From an uncultured bacterium (lineage in GTDB: Bacteria; Patescibacteriota; Saccharimonadia; Saccharimonadales; Saccharimonadaceae), in NCBI GenBank assembly GCA_937863415.1, contig CALMFC010000005.1, forward strand, positions 124,001 to 188,000: a DNA stretch of 64,000 nucleotides, given 5' to 3'. The position numbers and the translations under genes are program-made. Under the pieces are notes generated by a model. It was not told the origin of the DNA, did no database searches, and saw only the letters and a program-made list of their open reading frames with translations. Below are positions 24,802 through 34,105 of the stretch, piece by piece (position 1 is the stretch's first letter; each line of letters opens with the position of its first letter).

Positions 24802-25221
24802 TTATATTTTAAGGGTATCTATGCAAAAATCTTTGATAATTTTATCGACATCCAGCATGAGATTCGGCAATTCAAGCGCCTCACTTGGACGTATCCATTT
24901 GCAGTCAACGTGTTCATTTGGATCGAGTGTGATACTAGGTGCTTGATCGAACTTTTTATGAAATATCGGAAACTCCACAATAACTGCTTCGTACTCAATA
25001 TCGAGTTTTCCGACATAGCTAATTTCAGATTCATCTAAACGTATACCCGTTTCCTCGGACAGTTCACGGATTACAGCTTCAGAATCCGTTTCAGCACCCT
25101 CTGGCTTACCAGCAGGGACCCCCCATAGGGATGGATCAGTTTCTTTTTCAGAACGGTGTAACAATAAAATAGAGTCTTCGTACTGCGCAATAAACCCTAC
25201 GACTCGAATAGTTTTCTTCAT
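24802..25221 (-). CDS. Nudix hydrolase, MutT-like
   Basis: 139 aa. Complete Nudix box Gx5Ex7RELxEExGI in residues about 38-60 (GKPEGAE ... RELSEETGI), with normal strands around it. Hydrolyses nucleoside diphosphates linked to another group; the substrate is open. It lies at the tRNA side of the island. TATTAT box 7 bases before the ATG. Confidence 0.85.
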   Translation of the reverse strand: MKKTIRVVGFIAQYEDSILLLHRSEKETDPSLWGVPAGKPEGAETDSEAVIRELSEETGIRLDESEISYVGKLDIEYEAVIVEFPIFHKKFDQAPSITLDPNEHVDCKWIRPSEALELPNLMLDVDKIIKDFCIDTLKI

Positions 25222-25338
25222 GACCTAATAATATCAAATCTTTGCACCTGATGATACCACCAAGAAGTCTTGAAGTCACCCGCGCAGAAATGACACAATT
25301 GCTTCGTCTTGTATGAAATCTCAATAAAGGAGACTTCT

Positions 25339-25695
25339 ATGCAAACTAATAGAAGAAATGTGACTAGTGAGGATTTAAAAAACGAGGTTCTCGCAAAAAT
25401 TAAACAATACGAAGATAAAGGATTCCCAGAAGCAAGCAGAATCCACGACCTTATTATGAAAGCCAATCCGGCACTATGTCCGCGCCTATGGTACGGCATA
25501 CCTGGTTATGCAAAAACAAAAGACAGTGCAGTATTATGCTTCTTCAGAAAAGACACGCTCATATCCTTTGGCCTAACTGAATCTGTAAAGCTAGAGAACG
25601 AGAATCCTATGACTCCTAGTGCATGGTATATCACAAGGCTAACGAAAGACGCTGAACAAAAAATAAGTCAGATCGTAAAACAGGCGACCATATAG
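25339..25695 (+). CDS. DUF1801-family protein
   Basis: 118 aa. LIMKANPALCPRLWYGIPGYAKTKDSAVLCFFR and FGLTESVKLE match the DUF1801/YdhG pattern, whose members include putative iron chaperones and small stress proteins; the function is poorly defined. AAAGGAG lies 8 bases before ATG 25339, which I prefer to an upstream codon. A strong hairpin follows the stop. Confidence 0.7.
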   Translation: MQTNRRNVTSEDLKNEVLAKIKQYEDKGFPEASRIHDLIMKANPALCPRLWYGIPGYAKTKDSAVLCFFRKDTLISFGLTESVKLENENPMTPSAWYITRLTKDAEQKISQIVKQATI

Positions 25696-25704
25696 TATTA
25701 AGAG

Positions 25705-25735
25705 AAGTCCAGTAGCGTAAATGCTTACTGGACTT
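25705..25735. terminator. bidirectional hairpin terminator
   Basis: 10-bp perfect stem, AAGTCCAGTA with TACTGGACTT, loop of 11. It sits between the stop of the DUF1801 gene and the 3' end of tRNA-Asn, which face each other, and can serve both. Confidence 0.6.
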
Positions 25736-25753
25736 GTTGTCACTTAATATACT

Positions 25754-25773
25754 CTTGGCTCCGGCGGCTGGAT
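25754..25773. repeat. proximal att-like site in the tRNA-Asn 3' end
   Basis: CTTGGCTCCGGCGGCTGGAT on the plus strand: two bases beyond the CCA, the acceptor arm and the 3' side of the T-arm of tRNA-Asn. Partner of the copy at 19352. Confidence 0.65.
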
Positions 25774-25830
25774 TCGAACCAGCAACCTCGAAGTTAACAG
25801 CTTCTTGCTCCACCATTGAGCTACGCCGGA
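25756..25830 (-). tRNA. tRNA-Asn(GTT)
   Basis: Cloverleaf by eye on the minus strand: acceptor TCCGGCG with CGCCGGA, D-arm GCTC...GGAGC, anticodon loop CTGTTAA (anticodon GTT), T-arm GCTGG-TTCGAAT-CCAGC, discriminator G and an encoded CCA. The outermost anticodon-stem pair is an A-G mismatch. Its 3' half is duplicated at 19352. Confidence 0.93.
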
Positions 25831-25877
25831 GTATTGGTGTGAACAGATGGTATTATACCTTTACCTCTGATATTTAG

Positions 25878-26324
25878 TCAAGATTGATTCTTTTTTATCA
25901 AGTCACCTAAACGTGATTTCATCGCGACATGTGCGTCGTCTAGTCCCAATATCTTGAGGGCACCAATTAGCACATACAGTTCGTCCAGCACCGAGTCGTC
26001 GTGTTTTTGTTCTAAACTATCAAACCGTTCAGTAACGGCATTTATAATCCACTTTTCCTGAGTTGCGGTCGGTGCTTTGCGGGCCGTCGCATCGTCCAGG
26101 TGTGTCGTTACTACCTCTAGTGACCGAGCGGAATTATCGCGTTTGCGTAGATAACCTTTGGCGATTAATCCATCAATATGAATAGCAACTGTCGAAACCG
26201 ACTTGTAACCTAGCGCTCGCATAATTTCGCGGTAACTAGGACCAAAGCCGTGCCCCTGAATAAATCCATCGACAAAGTTAAGTAGCTCACGCTGACGCTT
26301 GCTGGATCGTTGTTGTTCAACCAT
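25878..26324 (-). CDS. LexA-like DNA-binding protein without peptidase domain
   Basis: 148 aa. Residues about 8-70 match the LexA N-terminal winged helix: KRQRELLNFVDGFIQ, GPSYREIMRALGYKSVSTVA and KGYLRKRDNSARSL. The C-terminal half is helical (EKWIINAVTERFDSLEQ...LYVLIGALKIL) and has neither the Ala-Gly cleavage site nor the Ser/Lys dyad of S24 peptidases. It cannot self-cleave as LexA does, so it would need another way to be inactivated. It is 24 bases upstream of the serine hydrolase stop but reads the same way and follows that gene start. Confidence 0.8.
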   Translation of the reverse strand: MVEQQRSSKRQRELLNFVDGFIQGHGFGPSYREIMRALGYKSVSTVAIHIDGLIAKGYLRKRDNSARSLEVVTTHLDDATARKAPTATQEKWIINAVTERFDSLEQKHDDSVLDELYVLIGALKILGLDDAHVAMKSRLGDLIKKNQS

Positions 26325-26348
26325 ACACTTATCTTACCACCCCCGCGG

Positions 26349-28082
26349 TTATTGATTGCGTAATGCTTCAATTTGACTAGTTAACTCGGCAATATTACCC
26401 CAACTCGAGCCGTCAGTCATGATAATCAACACGTACGTACCAGTTGGACTATAAACAATCGCCGCATCGTGAAGTAGCGCGTCGAGGAACCCGACTTTAT
26501 CGGCCACAACCGCATTAATCCCAGCTGGAATACCCTGACGATAAACATTTCGTTTCATGGCATTAATCCATGTATCACGACTAGATTGCAGATTTAATAT
26601 CTGTCCATTCTGCAACTGTCCCAAAACTACCGCCAAATCTGCCGGTGTTGTTTTGATGCCGTCATTACCCATAAACGAAGTGTGCGTTGCACCGATTTCG
26701 TGCGCTTCATTAGTGATAGTTTGGAATCCAATTTTCAGCAGCAACGCCTTGGCGCAATTATTATCTGATTTCACAATCATATCGTCAAAACATTTAGTCA
26801 AATCACGTCCATCGCTAATTTGATCGGTCCAATGCCACGCTCCAGACTCGATTCGCTTCAGGGTACTATAGGCTACAAACAACTTATATGTACTAGCCGT
26901 TGTAAATACGCGAGTGTCGTTATAGGCCGCTCGTCGGTTTTGGCCACCGAGTTCAATCATCGATACGCCGTAAGCCCCAGGATGAGACTCAGCATACTGT
27001 TGAATCAAAGCGTTCAAGCCAACATCGGTCGAACTGTAACTTCGGTTATAAACAATGTTGGGCGCAACTGGAACCGTCATAACATTTGCCTTCGCGATTG
27101 AACCATCCAAATACGCTTTGATACTAGCTAGTGTCTCGGTAACACCTAATGCCTGACCACTGGGCCCATCGACTCGTGATGTCTCAGTAAAGTTATAGGT
27201 ACTGATGGTTGTCGTACCAGCCGGAACAGCAACCTTGACTGCCAAGTTATCATTCAGATATTTTGACGCTCGATCACTACTGAAACTATAGTCAATTTTG
27301 CCATCAACGGTCGCAAAGTCCATCCAGCCTAGTATTTCTTTGGCAGGAATTCTGACGGTTTCGATATTAACGGTCACTGGTACACTATTGCCAACTCTTT
27401 TGGTAATATAATCCGCAAAATTCAGTGCGTCTTCGTCGCTTACAGCTGGCGGTATCTCATTCATTGGAATCTTGACCTGATTACCCTGGTCTAGCCTTGG
27501 CGTGACATTTGATAAAACCTGTTTAACAGTACTAATATCACAAGTTCCACCCATGACTGATTTAACTAGTTCTAGACCGTTATCACCCATTTTTAAACTA
27601 GCATCCTGTGGCTTTACATCACACGATTGACCAAGTTGTTTGTTTATATATTCATCTAGTTTATTACTGTCACGATCAACTTTTGGACCACCCGACTTAT
27701 CGGTTATGAAATGTGCCCACAATATCGATGATGGCACAATCCGCAAATACCACGGGTACTTCATGCTATTGATTCGATCCGTATTCGTAACTGCAATGCC
27801 AATATCTGCCAGTTTTGGCGAATGGTAAGGTGTTTTGTTGCTGCCAAAATAAATAGGCACCATTAAGTTTGTATAGTCAGCATCTAACTGCCTGGCAGCA
27901 TCTGTCTTTTCCCATCCACCCAACTGTACACTGTCTAATTCCGCAAACGGTAGCATCCTATCACTCGGATATATTAGCTGCGAACCAATCGACACAACCA
28001 ACAGCCCACCTATGCTAATAAGTAGAACTTTTAACCAGTCCCGTCTCAGTGCCCCAATCTGCCTAATCACCCACTGTTTCAT
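26349..28082 (-). CDS. class A beta-lactamase-like serine hydrolase with N-terminal PG-binding-like domain
   Basis: 577 aa. Signal anchor (about 17-38), then a region (about 50-300) like the PG_binding_4 modules of VanW/YkuD-type proteins, present about twice, then a class A beta-lactamase domain (about 345-577): STYK (Ser-x-x-Lys), SDN within MIVKSDNNC, and ADKVG in place of KTG. Acts outside the membrane, probably on peptidoglycan or as a DD-peptidase-like enzyme; true lactamase action is not implied. TATAAT at 28091-28096. Confidence 0.8.
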   Translation of the reverse strand: MKQWVIRQIGALRRDWLKVLLISIGGLLVVSIGSQLIYPSDRMLPFAELDSVQLGGWEKTDAARQLDADYTNLMVPIYFGSNKTPYHSPKLADIGIAVTNTDRINSMKYPWYLRIVPSSILWAHFITDKSGGPKVDRDSNKLDEYINKQLGQSCDVKPQDASLKMGDNGLELVKSVMGGTCDISTVKQVLSNVTPRLDQGNQVKIPMNEIPPAVSDEDALNFADYITKRVGNSVPVTVNIETVRIPAKEILGWMDFATVDGKIDYSFSSDRASKYLNDNLAVKVAVPAGTTTISTYNFTETSRVDGPSGQALGVTETLASIKAYLDGSIAKANVMTVPVAPNIVYNRSYSSTDVGLNALIQQYAESHPGAYGVSMIELGGQNRRAAYNDTRVFTTASTYKLFVAYSTLKRIESGAWHWTDQISDGRDLTKCFDDMIVKSDNNCAKALLLKIGFQTITNEAHEIGATHTSFMGNDGIKTTPADLAVVLGQLQNGQILNLQSSRDTWINAMKRNVYRQGIPAGINAVVADKVGFLDALLHDAAIVYSPTGTYVLIIMTDGSSWGNIAELTSQIEALRNQ

Positions 28083-28090
28083 TTATGACT

Positions 28091-28096
28091 ATTATA
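28091..28096 (-). promoter_or_regulatory. -10 box (TATAAT) of the serine hydrolase
   Basis: TATAAT on the minus strand, 8 bases from ATG 28082. Confidence 0.5.
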
Positions 28097-28135
28097 GCCT
28101 GAATTACAGTTTTACGGATAAATGGGCATGGGTCA

Positions 28136-28190
28136 GCGGGTGGTGTTCGGTGGGGCGAACCGTTCGCTGTATAGCGAAGACAGGACCCGC
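28136..28190. ncRNA. predicted three-way-junction RNA element
   Basis: Outer stem GCGGGT (28136-28141) with ACCCGC (28185-28190); inside, hairpin GTTCG/CGAAC (28145-28160) and hairpin TTCGCT/AGCGAA with a 4-base loop (28163-28178). The stems fill almost the whole segment, which is GC-rich against AT-rich surroundings. It lies between two leftward genes, 15 bases after the stop of one and just upstream of the promoter of the other. It could be a terminator, a regulatory leader or a small RNA; strand uncertain. Confidence 0.4.
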
Positions 28191-28205
28191 CAATCCTTAG
28201 TTGCA

Positions 28206-29507
28206 CTATCTCTTCATTCCTAGCGCTACTGCGGCTAATCCCCACCAAATAATCGCCGTTGTATCATCTACCCAAACTGGCAGTAATAATCCAATTAACG
28301 CTAGTCCAATACCGGACGCGAATACACCCAGTGCCAAATAGTTTCTGCGCTTGTCCCAAAGTTTCATCAGTATCGCTACAAAAATAGAAACAAATAATAT
28401 TAACCCCAACCAGCCAACTTCATGCGCGATAAACAAATATTGATTCTCAATAATAAGTGGTTTATCACCCAACAGCGACGCCGATCCAGCGCTACCAACT
28501 CCAGCCCCTAACGGTTGAGTAACCAACAGTTCTGTGCCGGTTTGCAGTGAATCAATGTGTCCATCGTTCGAGGTATGAGCGCTACCACCGTCTTGGTTAA
28601 CATGTAGTATTACGTTCGAAACAAACGGAGTTTCGCGCGCTGCTACTAACCCGCCCGCTAGCCCAAATATAACAATCGTTCCAATAATCCAGACCTTCCT
28701 AGGTAAACGTCTGGCAATCGTTGCAGCCAAAACGACCCCAACTGCAACCACCGCAGCGACTAGTGCGCTTCGTGAATAACTAAACCACAGTGCCACTAAC
28801 CCGCCAATACCCAAAATACTGGCGACAACAATTGGCCATCTGGATCTACTAATCTTGTTTTTAAATATTGCTGCCACTAGCACCGCCAGCACAATAACTG
28901 CATAGGCCCCAACCGGATTTGGCCCCCTGAGCGTACTATTAATCCTTATAAAGTCAGGGTTTAAATCTACAGTCAGATAGGGGACAATCGTGTTCAAATT
29001 GTAGCCCAGGTACTTCAATATATCCTTAGGTAAAACAAACACCTGTAAAATTGCAAAAACAACCACAACCAGCGCACCCGCGATACCTACTTTGATAAAT
29101 ATTTTGGCATAACCAGGATAGAGTTTGATAGCTAAATAGACCAAAACAAAGAACAAAATGTAGCGCAAATCTATCATCAACCCCGCTACAACTGATTCGA
29201 CAGTACCACCAAAAACTGGAATTAACACCAGATGTAGCGCCGCATATGCCACGCACGCTAGAACTAGCGGCTCTTTTAACAGTTTAAACATGCGCCTTTG
29301 GCGCAACAGCAACAGCAAAATAACACCGGCCACCAGCATCAAAATCTCTTTCCAGGCCTTGATTGCCAAGCTGTAGTCTGACCAAACAGTTCCCAGGGCC
29401 ACAGTCAGCGGCGCGTGCAACACAATCCCACCAAAGATAACCAGCAAGATGCCGATATATGCTTTACCCAGTCTATCTGACTTAACTAGAGCTTTACCGA
29501 CCGCCAT
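28206..29507 (-). CDS. O-antigen ligase/polymerase-like membrane protein
   Basis: 433 aa with about 11-12 membrane helices and a large outside loop (about 290-360) near VTQPLGAGVGSAGSASL and IENQYLFIAHEVGWLGL, a pattern of the Wzy/WaaL family. Joins or polymerises lipid-linked glycans on the outer face of the membrane. It is divergent from the initiating sugar transferase at 29636, with which it likely forms the first block of the polysaccharide locus. Confidence 0.75.
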   Translation of the reverse strand: MAVGKALVKSDRLGKAYIGILLVIFGGIVLHAPLTVALGTVWSDYSLAIKAWKEILMLVAGVILLLLLRQRRMFKLLKEPLVLACVAYAALHLVLIPVFGGTVESVVAGLMIDLRYILFFVLVYLAIKLYPGYAKIFIKVGIAGALVVVVFAILQVFVLPKDILKYLGYNLNTIVPYLTVDLNPDFIRINSTLRGPNPVGAYAVIVLAVLVAAIFKNKISRSRWPIVVASILGIGGLVALWFSYSRSALVAAVVAVGVVLAATIARRLPRKVWIIGTIVIFGLAGGLVAARETPFVSNVILHVNQDGGSAHTSNDGHIDSLQTGTELLVTQPLGAGVGSAGSASLLGDKPLIIENQYLFIAHEVGWLGLILFVSIFVAILMKLWDKRRNYLALGVFASGIGLALIGLLLPVWVDDTTAIIWWGLAAVALGMKR

Positions 29508-29520
29508 TATACTAGTTCTA

Positions 29521-29620
29521 ACCCCCTACTTTCCATTTCCTAACCCCTAATGTCATACCATCTACTATATACCAGTTGCTTCCCCCATTTCCTATTTCCC
29601 AACCCCCAACCCCCAATGGT
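29521..29620. repeat. C-rich dispersed repeat, two imperfect copies
   Basis: Two pyrimidine-rich blocks about 60 bases apart, each with runs such as CCATTTCCT and AACCCC, followed by AATGnnATACnATC. Relatives of the block occur at 35258-35297 and, inverted, at 55655-55682 and 57185-57212. The opposite strand is rich in GGG runs and might fold as a quadruplex. Confidence 0.5.
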
Positions 29621-29625
29621 ATACT
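29620..29625 (+). promoter_or_regulatory. -10 box (TATACT) of the sugar transferase gene
   Basis: TATACT, 10 bases before ATG 29636, formed at the end of the C-rich repeat. Confidence 0.45.
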
Positions 29626-29635
29626 ATCCCTAACA

Positions 29636-31072
29636 ATGCTAATCAAAAACACCAAGTTTTACAGCCTGATACTGATCATTATCGACACCTTCGTATTGCT
29701 CGGTGCCTTTACACTCGCCTATGTCGCCCGCGTCCAATACGACCCACGTCCACTACTGGCTAACGTTCATGCCTACGACTACTTGTACGCATTCTTACTT
29801 ATAATCCCGTTTTGGATTCTCATTTTCGCTAGCCTCGGCCTTTATCAACCCGGTACATATAATCGTCGCCTGGTTGAATGGAGCAAAATCGCCATCGGTG
29901 CATTCGTCGGCATATTAATTGTCATCGGCTGGCAGTATGCTAGTGATCAAGAAATTCTGCCAGCTAGGTTAGTGGCTGTCTACGGATTAGTAGCATCGTT
30001 TGTCTTGATTGTAGTTGAGCGCGAGATACTACGCTTCATCAGGTCAATGATGTTCAAATACGGCAAAGGCACTAGCCGAGTATTGCTAGTCGGGTCATCT
30101 AGCGCCACAACCGACATAGCCCGTAACCTCGCCAACACCGCCAAAAGCGGTTATGAAATTGTTGCCATTGCTGGTCCCAAAAAGATTGTCCCCGCAGACC
30201 TACGCGTTCACCACTATTCACTAGTCGAAACAGCTCTCAATAATATCGAAATAGATAATATAACGACTATTATCCAGACCGACCTGTATGATTCTACTGA
30301 ACGAAACCAAAAGGTCCTAGGCGCCGCTCAATCTCACCACATAGGTTATAGTTTCATCCCCGGCGAGGCCGAGTTCTATTCTGGCAAGAACACCGTTGAC
30401 GTCTTCCTGGGTTATCCAATGATTTCGGTCTACCAAACACCGCTTGTCGGATGGGGTGCGATTTTGAAGCGTATTTTTGACTTCATAGTCAGCTTAATCC
30501 TACTGATCATATTCTCACCTGTCCTAGTAATTTTATTCGTAATAAAGCGGCTAGCTGACCCAGGACCAGCTTTTTATATTAGCAAACGCCTCAGTCAATT
30601 CTCGATACCGATTGATTTAATTAAGTTTCGAAGCATGGGCGCCCAGTACGGAGCGCGTGATGCGGCGGTTGAGTTTCGCGAAATGGGGCTCGAAAACCTT
30701 GCTCTAGAATACGAAAAGAACCGCAAAGTCGACAATGACCCTCGCATAACTAAATTCGGCAAATTCCTACGCGCCACCTCACTGGATGAATTACCGCAAA
30801 TTATTAACGTGTTACGTGGCGACCTTAGTCTAGTCGGACCGCGCCCTATCCTGCCACAAGAAATGAAGATGGCGCCCAGCCGAAACGGCCTACTACACAG
30901 CGTCAAATCGGGTGTAACCGGCATCTGGCAAGTGTCGGGTCGCAGCGAACTAAGCTTTGAAGAGCGCATCGACCTAGAACTGTTCTACGCCCAAAACTGG
31001 ACCTTCTGGCTGGACATTAAAATCTTGTTCAAGACCGTAGCCGTCGTCCTATTTCGCCGAGGGGCGAAGTAG
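29636..31072 (+). CDS. polyprenyl-phosphate sugar phosphotransferase (initiating enzyme)
   Basis: 478 aa. Four N-terminal membrane helices, a soluble nucleotide-binding-like domain (about 140-270), then a fifth helix and the bacterial sugar transferase domain (about 285-478): KRIFDFIVSLILLIIFSP, DLIKFRSM, RATSLDELPQIINVLRGDLSLVGPRP and SGVTGIWQVSGRSEL. Transfers a sugar phosphate from a nucleotide sugar to undecaprenyl phosphate and so starts the glycan. Start 29636 is set by the promoter spacing; the longer frame runs into the repeat. Confidence 0.9.
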   Translation: MLIKNTKFYSLILIIIDTFVLLGAFTLAYVARVQYDPRPLLANVHAYDYLYAFLLIIPFWILIFASLGLYQPGTYNRRLVEWSKIAIGAFVGILIVIGWQYASDQEILPARLVAVYGLVASFVLIVVEREILRFIRSMMFKYGKGTSRVLLVGSSSATTDIARNLANTAKSGYEIVAIAGPKKIVPADLRVHHYSLVETALNNIEIDNITTIIQTDLYDSTERNQKVLGAAQSHHIGYSFIPGEAEFYSGKNTVDVFLGYPMISVYQTPLVGWGAILKRIFDFIVSLILLIIFSPVLVILFVIKRLADPGPAFYISKRLSQFSIPIDLIKFRSMGAQYGARDAAVEFREMGLENLALEYEKNRKVDNDPRITKFGKFLRATSLDELPQIINVLRGDLSLVGPRPILPQEMKMAPSRNGLLHSVKSGVTGIWQVSGRSELSFEERIDLELFYAQNWTFWLDIKILFKTVAVVLFRRGAK

Positions 31073-31073
31073 G

Positions 31074-31106
31074 TGGAATATGGAAGGTGGCTATTAGAAT
31101 ATGGCA
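31074..31106. repeat. 33-bp terminal inverted repeat, left copy
   Basis: Begins TGGAATATGGAAGG and ends TTAGAATATGGCA. It differs at only two of 33 positions from the copy at 60688-60720 and is the imperfect reverse complement of 31467-31500. The start codon of the four-helix-bundle gene lies inside it. Confidence 0.65.
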
Positions 31107-31463
31107 GATAATATCAAGTCATTCGAGGACCTGACGGTTTGGCAGGAAAGCCAGTCATTCGCCGTTGAAGTTTACAAGGTCACTAAACAATTCCCCAAGG
31201 ACGAAATCTTCGCAATGACCAGTCAATTACGACGAGCTGTCAGTTCAGTATCGGCTAATATTGCTGAAGGATTTGGCCGTGCATCTGTAAATGATAAACT
31301 ACACTTTTACACAATGGCTTACGGCTCGCTTTTAGAGGTAAAAAACTTCCTTTATCTGGCTGAGAAACTTGGTTATATTGATAAATCTGAATTAGATAAA
31401 CTTATTATTCATAGCGTTAGTTGCCAAAAATTAATAAACGCTTTCAAAGCGGGGCTAAGGTAA
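31101..31463 (+). CDS. four-helix-bundle protein (S23/IVP family)
   Basis: 120 aa. FEDLTVWQESQSFAVEVYKVT, LRRAVSSVSANIAEGFGRAS and the LEVKNFLYLAEKLGY segment are diagnostic of the four-helix-bundle proteins first found in intervening sequences of 23S rRNA and related to Avd of diversity-generating retroelements. Biochemical role unknown. The gene fills the space between two inverted copies of a 33-bp repeat: its ATG lies in the left copy and its stop is 3 bases before the right one. It interrupts a polysaccharide operon to which it has no obvious relation. Confidence 0.85.
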   Translation: MADNIKSFEDLTVWQESQSFAVEVYKVTKQFPKDEIFAMTSQLRRAVSSVSANIAEGFGRASVNDKLHFYTMAYGSLLEVKNFLYLAEKLGYIDKSELDKLIIHSVSCQKLINAFKAGLR

Positions 31464-31465
31464 TT

Positions 31466-32609
31466 ATGCCATCTTCCAATAGCCAAATTCCAATAGCCAA
31501 ACAATCGCCTCGCATAGCGATTGTAACCGACTGGTTAACCTCCATGGGCGGCCAAGAGCGTGTAACTCTTGAACTTCACAAAATCTTTCCAGAGGCTGCG
31601 ATTTATACGTCCGTATTCGACAAGGCTAATATGCCAGAATTCGATGGTATCGATGTCCGTACAACCTATCTGCAACGAATCTTGCCTAAATCGCTTCGTT
31701 ATAAACATGTATTATGGCCAGTGTTGCGTGCCTTTGCCTTTCGTAAACTAGACCTGTCAGAATTCGACATCATCATCAGCAACACTACCGCCGAGGCCAA
31801 AGCTGTTCGTAAACGCCCCGGTGCAGTCCATATCTGTAACTGCAACACGCCAATCCGTTATTACTGGAGTCACTACCAAGAGTTCAAACGTGATTTCAAT
31901 TTCGGCGCACTTAATTTCATTATTCGTCCCCTTATTCCATTCTTTGTCCGCTGGATGCGTAAACTCGACCTACAATCAGTCGAAGGCGTCGATGTATGGC
32001 TAGCTAACAGCACTGCTGTTCAAGCTCGAATCAAAAAGTACTATAACCGCAGTTCAACCGTCGTTCACCCACCTGTCGACATCGACAGGTTCGAACCAGC
32101 CCGCGTACGTAGCGATTATTATGTCGCCCTAGGCCGCCAGGTGCCCTACAAACGCATTGACCTGGCCGTTGCAGCAGCAACCGAGCTTGGACTACCACTA
32201 CGTGTTTACGGCAGTGGTGGCCAACACCAACAGCTAGTCGATATGGCAGGTCCATCAGTCCAGTTCTTTACTGATCGTTTTGGCGATGCATCAGACGCTG
32301 CTGTGGCTAGCGCACTTAACCAAGCCAAGGGGTATATATTTCCGGCCGAAGAAGATTTTGGCATCGTCCAAGTCGAAGCCCTAGCCGCTGGTGCACCCGT
32401 AATCGCCTACGGTAAAGGCGGCGCACTCGACATCGTCCAAGACGGCGAAAGTGGCGTTCTGTTTGACGAACAGACCGTCGAATCGGTCGTTAATGCCATC
32501 AAACGCGCCGAACAAATTGACTTTTTGCCAGCCACACTCCGCCGCAAATCCAAACGCTTCGACAGCAGCCTATTCAGGACCAAAATCCGCAAAATTGTTA
32601 GCGATCAAA

Positions 32610-32617
<8 letters not shown>
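31466..32617 (+). CDS. family 4 glycosyltransferase
   Basis: 383 aa. GT-B fold: N-terminal DWLTSMGGQERVTLELHKIFP, C-terminal YVALGRQVPYKRIDLAVAAA and the donor-site EEDFGIVQVEALAAGAPVIAYGKGGALD motif (E-x7-E). Similar to mannosyl/rhamnosyl transferases of the WbaZ type. Retaining enzyme at the inner face of the membrane. The first dozen codons consist of the repeat copy at 31467-31500, so the N-terminus (SSNSQIPIAKQ) may have been replaced when the cassette was inserted. Overlaps the next, opposite gene by 8 bases. Confidence 0.85.
31467..31500. repeat. 33-bp terminal inverted repeat, right copy
   Basis: Begins TGCCATCTTCCAATAGCCAA; internal direct doubling of TTCCAATAGCCAA. Inverted relative to the copy at 31074. 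It supplies the first codons of the following glycosyltransferase. Confidence 0.6.
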
Positions 32618-34103
<1,486 letters not shown>

Positions 34104-34105
34104 TT

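Larger units (their letters stand above)
19352..25773. mobile_element. genomic island integrated at tRNA-Asn
   Basis: A 20-base sequence covering the 3' end of tRNA-Asn (T-arm to just past the CCA) at 25754-25773 is repeated at 19352-19371 with one mismatch and in the same orientation. Such a duplication is what tyrosine-recombinase elements leave when they insert in a tRNA 3' end. Between the repeats lie eight or nine genes with nuclease-like and other defence-type domains and larger non-coding gaps than elsewhere. I see no integrase, so the element may be decayed, mobilised in trans, or larger originally. Confidence 0.6.

Noticed and set aside
31101-31463. Avd accessory gene of a diversity-generating retroelement
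   Set aside because: No reverse transcriptase, template repeat or variable repeat is visible in the window.
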